A stretch of 39,095 bases of DNA from contig JBKBIC010000014.1 in the NCBI GenBank assembly GCA_046299435.1, positions 1 to 39,095 on the forward strand, given 5' to 3'. The stretch is from M3007 sp046299435. Lineage in GTDB: Bacteria > Bacteroidota > Bacteroidia > Chitinophagales > Saprospiraceae. Below the pieces are notes generated by a model. That model was not told the origin of the DNA. It worked only from the letters and a program-made list of their open reading frames with translations, and did no database searches. This document shows, piece after piece, positions 12,401 to 17,400 of the stretch (positions are counted from its first letter, which is position 1; each line of letters begins with the position of its first letter). A program made the position numbers and the translations under genes.

Positions 12401-14188
12401 CGGGGCCGTGAACTTGAACCAGACCGTGTGCGGCTCGTAGCCGCAGGGAGCAGGCTCGTTGAACTGGCGCGTGGCGTTCAGGTTTGTGTAAACCGCGCCC
12501 GTGCAGACGGAGTCCACCGCGATTTCGATGGCATTGCACACGCTGTCGTTCGGTGGCGGGGTAAGGGTGTTTATTCGGAGGCAGAATTCGTCCGGGTAGC
12601 CGAGCCAGCCGCCCACTTGGACGTAGTATTCGTTGCCCGGCACAAGACCGCCGACGAAGACCGGGCCATCGTAGCCATTGCAGCCGAGAATGGACGTGAA
12701 CGCCCCGCAGCTGTCCGCCGCGAACACGCTGGTCTGCGCGTAGCCGTTGCCCGACGGCACTACCTCCACCACCCCGGTGGCCGGTGCCTCGAATTTGAAC
12801 CAGACCGTGCGCGGCATATATCCGCACCCAACAGGCTCGCCCGTTTGCAAGGTGCTGTTTTGCAAAGTGTATGTGCTCGTGCAAGCGGAGTCGAGGGCTA
12901 CGGAAAAGGCATCGCAGGCGTTGTCATTGGCGGGCGGCGTAAGGCCGAGTACCTCAAAACAGTAGCCTGTGTTGTAGCCGAGCACTTGGACGTAGTATGC
13001 CTCGCCCGCCGTCAGGCCACCGAAATAGATATCATCCTCGTAATACGGGGCGCATTTCAGCAGGTCGAACGATGCGAAGCCATCGCAGCTGTCCACTTGG
13101 TACAGTGCCTTGAAGAGATATGCGCCCGGTGTGCGGATGTGTACCGCACCGGAGGCTGGTGCATCGAATTTGAACCACGTCGTCTGGGTGGCAAACGTGC
13201 AGCCGAACGGTTCGCCCGGCTGGATGGAGGCATCTACGGTGCTGTAACTGCCCGTGCAGAGCGAGTCCACTTGTACTGCTGTGGCTGAGCACACATTGTC
13301 GTTTGGCGGCGGCATGGCCGTCTGCAATTCGATGCAAAAATCGCCGCCGCAGCCGATGCAGGTCGGTTGCAGTTGCACATAATACGTCTCGCCCGGCGTG
13401 AGTCCGCCCGCGACGTGCGGCTGACCATAGTAGTATGGGACGCACGCCACCTGTGTGAAAGTGCCGAAGTCGGCGCAATCGCTCGCCGCGAACACGGCCG
13501 TGCTCAGGGAAACACCGCTCGTGAAAATGCGAACCGCGCCAGTGGCCGGCGCGACGAACTCGAACCACACCGTCTGTGGCACGCCGTAGCAATCAAGCGG
13601 CTCGCCCGGCTGGCCGGTGGCCGCATAATTGCTGTATTGGTAGCCCGAACAGACGGAATCCACGCCCAGCTCAATGGCATCGCATACGTTATCGTTGGGC
13701 GGGGTGGGTATCGCCTCCACTTCGAGGCAAAACGACACTTGCTGGTTGTCGTAGTCCCACACTTGCAGGTAGTATTCTGCGCCGGGCGTGAGGTAGGTCG
13801 TGACGGATGGCGCGTACCACCAGCAGTTTTGATAGGTGAAGGAGTCGAAATCCATGCAGTCCGTCACCTGATACAGGACGTAGGCCACGCCATAATAGGC
13901 TCCGCCGGCACTGTTGATTTTCACCGCGCCGCTGGCCGGGGCCGTGAACTTGAACCAGACGGTGTTGCCGCCAAAGCAGGGGTTCGGCTCGTTGGTTTGC
14001 AGGGTCGCGTCCACGTTCGAGAACGGGAATGTGCCGCCACAGGTCGAGTCCAGTTCGAGCTGGATGGCACTGCAAGCGTCGTCGTTGGCGGGAGGAGTCA
14101 GGAAATTGGTGGGAGCGGCAAAGGTTTGGGATGCAAAAAGGAGGAGGGAAAAACACAGAAGGCCAAGAACCGAGTAGGTGTGTTTCAT
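161..14188 (-). CDS. Giant secreted mosaic protein (PPC-like, MopE, HYR, CARDB-like, SprB-like repeats) with T9SS type A sorting domain
   Basis: This 4675-residue protein is predicted to be exported by Sec and then the type IX system and anchored or released at the cell surface. It starts at an ATG with a signal peptide (hydrophobic core about residues 7-24). In order it contains: seven Cys-containing pre-peptidase-like beta repeats opening with PPxNDxxC (about 31-940); MopE-type Asp-rich metal-binding repeats (941-1500); a glutamine-amidotransferase-like segment (about 1515-1727); HYR-like repeats (1728-1889); a second MopE block (1890-2418); an Ig-like segment and about seven CARDB-like beta domains ending in E..NN motifs (about 2490-3550); SprB-like repeats; a third MopE block (about 3992-4190); more SprB-like repeats; and a C-terminal type A sorting domain with FPNPAQDLLTV near 4592. 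The substrate is unknown; adhesion, matrix or calcium-dependent surface roles are inference. A -7 box and a terminator flank it, so it is probably monocistronic. Confidence 0.9.
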   Translation of the reverse strand: MKHTYSVLGLLCFSLLLFASQTFAAPTNFLTPPANDDACSAIQLELDSTCGGTFPFSNVDATLQTNEPNPCFGGNTVWFKFTAPASGAVKINSAGGAYYGVAYVLYQVTDCMDFDSFTYQNCWWYAPSVTTYLTPGAEYYLQVWDYDNQQVSFCLEVEAIPTPPNDNVCDAIELGVDSVCSGYQYSNYAATGQPGEPLDCYGVPQTVWFEFVAPATGAVRIFTSGVSLSTAVFAASDCADFGTFTQVACVPYYYGQPHVAGGLTPGETYYVQLQPTCIGCGGDFCIELQTAMPPPNDNVCSATAVQVDSLCTGSYSTVDASIQPGEPFGCTFATQTTWFKFDAPASGAVHIRTPGAYLFKALYQVDSCDGFASFDLLKCAPYYEDDIYFGGLTAGEAYYVQVLGYNTGYCFEVLGLTPPANDNACDAFSVALDSACTSTYTLQNSTLQTGEPVGCGYMPRTVWFKFEAPATGVVEVVPSGNGYAQTSVFAADSCGAFTSILGCNGYDGPVFVGGLVPGNEYYVQVGGWLGYPDEFCLRINTLTPPPNDSVCNAIEIAVDSVCTGAVYTNLNATRQFNEPAPCGYEPHTVWFKFTAPATGAVHVRPAPLGNPLLTTLYKADSCGGDFYSFQYLDCTYWGIPFFEQNLTPGDTYYLQVAAHNGQPGDFCLEVVAADTITNDKPCDALELTLGDSCAPGAIPYFTFGATYDANEPTDCGFGYPSVWFKFTAPPSGAVEFTGFAPLMPLRIGVWQADTCGDYSTFSLAACRAFDYALLSHRQIGGLTPGETYLVQLTSDGGEHYFCLAAKEIIPPANDNICDATELALNADCNGFPYSNTGATTQPNETNPCFFSENTVWFKFTAPANGAVRVSTQAPAINTFAELYAADSCTDFNTVYYLNCEGYNYYFEHTNLTPGATYYLRSGGVSNEQGDFCIQVDSLLQWFYDYDGDGFGDPSQFVFALTQPYYYVANDDDCAPYDYYINPAATEICNGYDDNCNGIVDDGTGATYWADTDLDGFGDPNNDTLACSLPTGYVENSDDCNDADNTIYPGAPELCDTQDNDCDGQVDENFPTWYADADLDGFGNPDVFTDTICDPGPGFVLNGLDCNDANAVIFPNAPELCDTLDNDCDGVIDEGAQTAFYEDMDGDGYGNPNTEIFTCTAPSGFVTDNTDCNDNDPAINPDRVGAKIGNPFVINSLPYTTNGDNFYFGCWGSEIGSSSPDVFYRYTTGPCQTDLTVSLCSGTNYDSYLYLLDSAGTLILSNDDYCGLRSFFSYTLDSNSTYYIVVDGYSGNQGNYGMTVTGVVSGFYADADGDGFGDPATPAQTCPPPTGYVQNDQDCNDGDASINPDATETCNGLDDDCNGQVDEGASGSNVFYADTDGDGYGDVTVDSMSCIAPPGFVADSTDCDDSNYYINPGTTEVCNELDDDCDGLVDEDVLLLFFADTDGDGYGDAANDTLACSVPSGFVADSTDCNDGDVNINPGQAEICDNAIDDDCDGQTDEDTTPPTITCAIGSGGCLPTARAAYLTTIGGQPWGSGSNIAAMDAVFGASGWDQFHYETVNPATLLTPDYKVIFLEGSDNSANELNTFLSGNLPALEAWVNNGGQLFLNAGPNEGGNINFGFGGTTLNYAFYSPDGIMAAPAHPIFNGPNTPATGTFYGNSFAHAYVTATGATTLIQSSDVSNPLLVEKNWGAGKVMFGGMTTTNYHSPAPNADNMRRNILAYLDASCNGGFVLAADAGLCTATVNADSLNASFTDNCGAGGTLTHNFAGAPSDTTLNGATFPAGQTVVIWTATDASGNTATCVTLVSVTENEEPVVTCPADMTVTADLGACNATVNFTVTATDNCTADPTIFTSPLSGSVFNFGSTPVTAIATDASGNADTCTFYITLNPATEICNELDDDCDGQVDEDVSGNNLFFADTDGDGYGDPAADTLACIAPPGFVADSADCDDSNPSIYPGAAEICNGLDDDCDGAPTENETDNDNDTYLACAGDCDDNNPAVNPAAPEICDNLDNDCDGAVDENGTNVFYQDWDHDGYGNPNVTVLACTAYPGISADNTDCNDTLSFVNPAAPEICDLVDNDCDGSVDEDVQLIFYADSDGDGYGDAGVTALSCTEPSGFVADSTDCDDANVSIYPGAPELCNGLDDDCDGTIDDGLYLTYYADADGDGYGDPAVDSVACAQPANFVLNGGDCDDTNADIHPGASELCNGMDDDCDGAIDEGILLTYYADADGDSYGDAGVSTLSCTPVSGYVLAAGDCNDADAAVNPGATEVCNTIDDDCDGGVDEGVLLAFYADADGDTYGNPYAPVFACTQPLNYVANDDDCNDSNAAINPAATEICNGVDDDCDGLTDENAPNVFYADVDLDGFGDPDSIVMACFTYLGISASDDDCDDTNATIYPGATELCDGLDNDCDGTVDDDTFGPTVNISPSSTTVCAGASETLTASGGGTYLWSTGETTASITVAPTTTTTYTVTVTNAQLCTSTNTATVLVNNAAPHFDYVGVAPFDGHVVDPVEGGPYTLYTFRVKYTDADGDAPDAGYPRLILRYNPSGTSGNDLNLLMNPLPGGDFMTGKTYEVTWTGLPVGTNWNAHFIAYDTQGCLGESDNDIMPAPNEPDVFDSLDIYVFANDISFSDYSPDTSQVVSVFTKIHNDTDFPANNFLVRLHNDFTGEDIGTQTTSLAPHSTVTLAWTFTTPNEPSWNPIHVYIDDANELVETYENNNDASRPVVVGDYPLPGEIVASALAFDLPLNYNLCTSLSGTAIYDGLPPQLMLNNTGVAGAEVIFWLVGGTDTLTTTTNSNGQFFYPNAFCSPPLGVGTYTINGIVTDFTLVDTFSTTFSVYEPPSCDYPDLTSYISGPTNCILPGETVSYTVRVTNNGTGAAGASTLKITPSSNLSPNAAVLVAVPALAGGGGFFETSVTYTVPTGTEYVSISAVADFFDAVPLECSNYNNSWTTAFYVQPDLPNLGVYNFGYPYTGAICANNAFSVGLYNGSCVPADTSSLVTIVTETATGLTWTDVRPIPAFAAGGFNGATFPDLWPSVFPNTGQYRVDMYVDAFGSVTETDENNQFTTYINIVNCEIDLVPDCEQTRYNYVLGLNGTEGTFNFPVRVHNYGLLAVTDDFQVKVDIMDGATAVATATYTETSNIAAGSYADHLVTMSNTIPCAAGKEYRLRITVDALGEVAESSEGNNECDSPRLFKDYKPSDACYGYDFWDLTHPRGVAVSVYSSVMKRGDFKDNSLKVKFEVRPSGGGAWSNVGTAVIGPLQTWGRDDCPQYLATAPFPYAFPTPGTWEIRVTTDPLDEICESQEGNNVIIRSFQVTEDPDLVTYSQFINPDSLNPQPGQVISVDVTYKNIGQNIPAGDNFNIKLKLDNTVVGVKPHPLPGLLNGDMVTITFDSVVVPNTYIPGGPAELHIFRAIVDDGDNIDESDELNNEATRSFIIGLAPDDSIPNLAYAGGLITATVGNYGSGVEASAVLKLFYVDVLGQEFEIAGAQNIAVGALGSGETATFNFAWVAPSDAVQIIARVSNVAPQEYNELNNERVLGLQTTLIEVTVADGVSCENGTNGEVEVTDITGGDAPYSYAWSTGDTTALAENLAPGVYTVTVTDANGQTGTAVATVSGFPAPTVTITGDLDICNGQTTTLTGQGALYSPIWNTGATSASIDVSMAGTYTVTLTDEFGCTGSASATVIVGGGASASISGNLTVCGGATTTLTASGGDTFAWNTGATTAAITVGAGTYTVTATDAAGCTGSATATVTTVGGNVNAYITRNNNVSCHGGANGKATASATGSSAPYSYLWSNGATTAVNDGLTAGTYTVTVTSATGCTNSASVTISQPSALILVMTKTDVSCHNGSDGKAKVTASGGTTPRSILWSNGGTTAQIIGLVAGTYTATVTDANGCTASGSVEVVNPPAVAIACVSVVVQPNGRYTATVSGSGGTGALKYRRCIGGACTGFNSNNVFTGLLAGAYTFEVRDAKGCTASIAVNVPADVFYADADGDGYGDPAHSTTTCNGQPAGYVTNNGDCDDTDAAINPDATEVCDNIDNDCDGAVDDGVQLTFYADTDGDYYGDANSFALACAAPAGYVSNFADCDDTDAAINPDALEICDGADNNCNGQVDEGSGNGTGTTFYADADGDTFGDANSFAIACSAPAGYVSNFADCDDTDAGVNPAATEICNDGIDQNCNNSDGITSATFTLTASCSNPAGNSIAIAATGGLAPLQYSADGGATFQTGGTFSGLAAGTYNLVVADADGCQQTDVITVAPILGNAASHTNITCAGLTDGTASANPTGGYAPFSYVWKRNATTVGTTATITGLTAGNYKVTITDANGCTSTASVTVSAPTAISATRTKTNVTCFGANDGSIAVNVSGGTAPYTYLWNDGPTTEDRTGLAPGTYTMTVTDANGCQRVLAPTVISEPSALTVNVLRTNVSCFANADGTAKATANGGTGTKTYLWSTGETSSEITGLAPGTYTVTATDANGCTVVGTATIAEPAAPLSLDSVSAVVLPNGKYAVTVHASGGTTPYRYRRTPGNTGFALSNVFNNVVAGSYLFEVRDANGCMASLTANIPLTLRPADAGDRSTAPALGQPALFPNPAQDLLTVTLPAHIRAARQVTFTVQDMSGKTVQRTALAGSELETTLQIPLEGFAEGLYLLSIAPEGQAPTTLKFQKVGK
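640..1611 (-). repeat. Second SprB-like repeat block
   Basis: At least three copies show the SprB pattern: TNVSCF or NITCA, then DGTA, then YLWSTG, then GTYTVTVTDANGCT. Copies begin near NITCAGLTDG, TNVTCFGAND and TNVSCFANAD. SprB repeats occur in gliding and surface adhesins of Bacteroidota. Confidence 0.75.
1612..2214 (-). repeat. MopE-type metal-binding repeat block III (three repeats)
   Basis: There are three repeats of about 70 residues with the pattern FYADxDGDxxGD, then GYVxNxxDCDD, then INPxAxEICDxxDNxCxG. The second and third are nearly identical in DNA: 1694-1780 and 1904-1990 match closely at an offset of exactly 210 bp, pointing to recent tandem duplication. The block interrupts two SprB-like stretches. 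Confidence 0.8.
2215..3530 (-). repeat. First SprB/Ig-like repeat block
   Basis: Copies begin with VSCENGTNG, NVSCHGGANG and DVSCHNGSDG and share YxWSNG and GTYTVTVTD strands, typical of SprB repeats. Two related Ig-like units opening with DICNGQTTTL and TVCGGATTTL are interspersed. Confidence 0.7.
3531..6720 (-). repeat. CARDB-like domain array
   Basis: About seven beta-sandwich units of roughly 110-160 residues each end in motifs such as ELVETYENNN, SVTETDENNQ, EVAESSEGNN, EICESQEGNN and NIDESDELNN. That acidic E..NN hairpin is characteristic of CARDB-type cell-adhesion-related domains. Domain edges are approximate. Confidence 0.65.
6934..8521 (-). repeat. MopE-type metal-binding repeat block II
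   Basis: This block holds about nine Asp-rich units of the form YADxDGDGYGD, DCDD, NPxAxEICNGxDDDCDG. The first is only a C-terminal half, joined directly to the preceding HYR strand (LNPATEICNE). The third unit is shortened and lacks the aromatic opening (ETDNDNDTYL). DxDxDG loops suggest divalent metal binding, probably calcium; this is family knowledge, not shown here. Confidence 0.8.
8522..9003 (-). repeat. HYR-like repeats in the mosaic giant
   Basis: Two HYR-type beta units are visible through the strands VIWTATDASGNTATC, EEPVVTCPADMTV and ATDASGNADTC. Their leading strand, TPPTITC, lies upstream of the inserted domain at 9006-9645, so the first HYR unit is split by it. Confidence 0.7.
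9006..9645 (-). other. Glutamine-amidotransferase-like domain inserted in an HYR unit
   Basis: About 210 residues unlike the surrounding repeats form an alternating strand/helix segment. Motifs include YKVIFLEGSDNSANEL, an LEAWVNNGGQLFLN segment and GAGKVMFGGMTTTNYH, ending in NILAYL. The pattern of a strand, a helix followed by NGGxLFLN, then GxGKVMFGG resembles the class I GATase-like/DUF4350-type folds found in secreted proteins. A catalytic Cys is not evident, so it may be a binding or structural domain. Confidence 0.55.
9688..11368 (-). repeat. MopE-type metal-binding repeat block I
   Basis: Seven units begin at FYDYDGDGFGDP near residue 941. Most show the full cycle FYADxDGDGYGDP, GYVxNxxDCND, INPxAxEICNGxDDDCDGxVDEG. 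The fourth lacks its EICNG half and runs from INPDR into a separate beta domain (about 10285-10660). Confidence 0.8.
10285..10660 (-). other. PPC-like beta domain interrupting a MopE repeat
   Basis: About 120 residues between INPDR and FYADADGDGFGDP contain FYRYTTGPCQTDLTVSLC, DSYLYLLDSAG and NSTYYIVVDGY. These strands are typical of bacterial pre-peptidase C-terminal domains. The host repeat has lost its second half, consistent with module replacement. Confidence 0.65.
11369..14098 (-). repeat. Seven pre-peptidase-like beta repeats at the N-terminus of the giant
   Basis: Seven units of about 130 residues open with PPxNDNxCxA, continue with NEPxxCGxxxxTVWFKFTAPATGAV, then a CxxF..C pair, and close with LTPGETYYLQV and GDFCLEV. 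Conserved cysteines suggest disulfides in each unit. The sixth opens with TITNDKPCDA and is the most divergent. Confidence 0.8.
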
Positions 14189-14326
14189 TGGTTTATGAGT
14201 TGTTGAGTTGGGAAATGAAGCGGGAGGTATTAAATAAAGTTGGAAAAATTGAGGAAGGTGAAAACGCCTGATTTACAGCGAGATAAGGCGCAATCGCCCT
14301 TCCAATTTTCTTTGCGTTAAACGCCA

Positions 14327-14357
14327 CAAATATAGCGCGATACTTGCGGGCGGCAGG
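14327..14357 (-). promoter_or_regulatory. Candidate Bacteroidota promoter for the mosaic giant
   Basis: On the minus strand the box TATATTTG (complement of 14327-14334) matches the Bacteroidota -7 consensus TAnnTTTG exactly. At the usual 19-nt spacing lies CCTG (14354-14357), a half match to the TTTG -33 box. It implies a leader of roughly 130 nt before the ATG at 14188. The -33 site overlaps the 13-nt palindrome 14353-14365 (GCAGGA-G-TCCTGC), which could be an operator. Confidence 0.5.
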
Positions 14358-14394
14358 AGTCCTGCGTGATTCACACAGTAATTTAACGTGTGCT

Positions 14395-14447
14395 TTTTCA
14401 AAACGGGCGGCCAACAGTGGTGAAAACCACCCGTTAGCCGCCCGTTT
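14395..14447 (-). terminator. Hairpin terminator of the beta-propeller gene
   Basis: Outer arms 14401-14411 and 14437-14447 form an 11-bp perfect stem (aaacgggcggc / gccgcccgttt), and inner pairs (14417-14420 with 14427-14430) extend it. The hairpin starts about 19 nt past the stop at 14466 and ends in TTTT on the minus strand. A T run on the plus strand makes it partly symmetric. Confidence 0.7.
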
Positions 14448-14465
14448 TTGGTTTATCTGATAGTA

Positions 14466-17400
14466 TCAGTCGCGCAAAAGCACCAGCGATTTGACGGCGC
14501 TTGTGCCGCCGTGCTGGATTTTCAACCAATAAAAGCCGTTCGGCAGGCCGGACAAGTCCATGTCAATCCCAGCCGAACCGCTCGTGCGGAGCACGCGGCG
14601 ACCTGTGGCATCCACCAATTCCACGTCAGTCGGGTTGTCGTCGGGCAGCAGGAGCGTGACCATCCCGGAGGTCGGGTTCGGGAAGATTTCAAACCCGTCG
14701 GCATCCGTGCCAGTGCGGTCTTCGGCTGTGATTGGCTCGGCGAGGGTTTGCGAGTCGTCGCCGTTGAACGGGTTAAGTGCCGGGTCGTCGAGCTGGACGA
14801 GTTTAAAGCTGCGCGTCAGGCCACCGCCTGCGATGCTGAGGTTGGCGGTGCGTTTGAGGCCCGTCGGGTTGGTCAGGAAGTTAGCAGAGTAGAGGCCCGT
14901 GCCGTTGCCCGTTGGGGTGACGGACGTGAGCCAGCTGTCGTTTTCCGTTACCGACCACGCAACATTGGAGGTCACGAGGTAATCAACCACCCCGCCGAGG
15001 TGCCGCACCGTCCAAGTGCCGGGGCCGATGGCCAGCGTGGCAGTGAGTTTTTTGACCGAAAGGGCGTAGCAGTTATTCTCCTCGAACGCACCGTTGAAGC
15101 CAGCCACGCGGGCGTAGTAATCGCCCGGCGCAAGGGTGGCAAGGATGGTTTCGGGTACGAACGCGCCCTCTTTGGAGGAGGCGACTTCGGTGCCCGAAGC
15201 ATCGAGGATGAACAGGTCGTAGTCGTTCGGCAGGGCACTGAGGTTGGCCAGAATCGGCGTGGGCTTCACGCCTGTGATGGTGAATTTCCAGAGGTCAACG
15301 TCGGTTGCGGTGGCGAGAATGCTCCGCTTTTCCGTGCCGACTGGGATGGTAGGCGCAGTGGCGATGAGGTTGTTGGCGGGTTCGTTGCCGTCGGTGCAGA
15401 CGTTGGTGGTCGGTTGCTTGATTTTGACGATGCGGCTGAAACCGCCGCCATCCACATGGATGGTGGCCGTGCGGGTCGCGCCGTCGAAGTTTTCCTCGAA
15501 AAACCATTCGAGCGTCGTGGAGCCTGTGCCGTCGCTGGCGGCGGGCGAGGCCCAGTAATCGTCGGAATAGGCCGTCCACTCGGTGTTGCTCGTGATTTGG
15601 ATGAACGCGCTGCCGTAGTGGCTCTGGACGGTCTGGGTGGCCGGGCCGACGGTAAGCACGGGGGCTTGGCTCACGGCACGCAGGGTGTAGCATTGGTTCG
15701 GGCTGAACGTGCCGTAAAAACTATAAACCCGTGCATAATAGGTGCCGTTGGGCAGGGAACGGACGATTTTTTCGGGCGTGGTGCTGCCCGCGCCGGAGGC
15801 TCCGATGACATCGCCGAACTCGTCCAACAGTTCGAGGTCGTAGTCTTCGGGCAGGTTGTCGAGCGTCAGCGTCAGGGAGGAAAGGTCGTTGGTGAGGTTG
15901 AGTTTGTAAATGTCAACATCGGTGCCGGAGCCGAGCATCGTGGATTTGTCGCGGTTGAGCGGCATCACCGGGGCGGTACCGACGGTGTTGTTGGCGGGTT
16001 CCTCGCTGTTGGTGCAGCTGGGTTCCGGCGCGCCCGTTTGGGTGATGATGGCAATGGACGTGGTGCCGTTGGACGCGGTGGCCGTGATGGTGACGGCGCG
16101 TGGGCTTGCGCTGGGGTTGGAGGAGTAGTTGACGTTGAACACGTCGTTGCCCGAACTGCCGGCGTTGCCCGTGATGGTCCAAGTCGGTTCGGAGCAGGCC
16201 AGCGTCCACGACGTGTTTGAGGTGATGCTGAACGCCGCCGAGCCGGCGGTGGGCGGCACGGTCAGGAATGGCGGATTGATGTTGACCGTGAGCGGGTCGG
16301 CCACAAAAAGGTCGGATTCCCATGCGCCGCGCCCGTAAGTGGCTGCCCGGAGTTTGCCGGTGGCCGTGCGGATTTCGAGGTCGGTCACGGTGCTGTTGGG
16401 CAGACCCTGATTGAAGGCTTCCCAGTCGCCGAGCGAGTTGTCTGTGTAAAAAACGCCCACGTCCATGCCGATGTAAAGGCCGTCGGGCGAGCCGGGCTGG
16501 TAAATGATGCAGTTGGCCGGGAGGTTGGGCAGGGTGCCGGAGACGTTCGTCCAAGTGCTGCCGCCGTCGGTGGTTTTGAAGACTTTTTGGCCGGCGACGT
16601 AGTTGGAGCGGGTCATCCAGAATGTGCTGGGGTTCGTCGGGTGGAACTCAATGTCGGTGATGCGGCCGTCCGTGCCGCCTGCCGCGACGACGTTCCATGT
16701 CGCGCCGCCGTCGGTGCTGCCCCAGATGCTCTGGCCGTTCGAGACGATGAGGTTGGCGGGGTCGGACGGTGCAGCTGCCACGATGCTGAGCCGCGAGCCG
16801 CCGAACAAGCCGGGCGGCGTGATGGCCGTCCAAGAATCGCCTTGGTCGGTGCTTTTCCAGAGCTGGTTGAAGCCGGCGTAAATCGTCGTCGGGGTCACGG
16901 GGTCGAGGATGAAAGGCGTGACCCAGTTGCCCTGCGGCTGGCCGGGGATGTTGGCGTGGATATCCACCCAGTTCACGCCGCCGTCGGTGCTGCGATGGAT
17001 GCCGCCGAAGTAAAGCTCGCCGTACATGACGTTCGCATCGGTGGGATTGATGGCGCAATCCATGCCGTCGCCGCCGATTTCGTCGTCCCAAACGCCGCCG
17101 CTCGAACGGGTTTTGGTGCCGTTGTCCTGCAAGCCGGCGATGAGCGCGTCGGAGGTTTGGGCGGTGGCGAGTCTGTAGATTTGGCTGATGGCGATGCCGT
17201 TGCTGAGGTCTGTCCATGCGGAAGCATCGGCGTTGGCGATGTAAATGCCCCCGTCGTTGCCCTGAAAAAGTTTGTTCGTGCCGGGCTGGAATTCGAGGGC
17301 GTGCTTGTCGGCGTGGGCGGTGGCCATGTTGGGGATGTCGTACCAGTGCGTGTTCAAAGACCAAGTGAAACCGCCGTCGGTGGATTTCCAAGTGTTCACG

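Noticed and set aside
14193..14414. A 73-codon minus-strand frame upstream of the mosaic giant
   Set aside because: It covers the promoter box and part of the preceding terminator, has no domain or signal peptide, and overlaps clear regulatory sequence.
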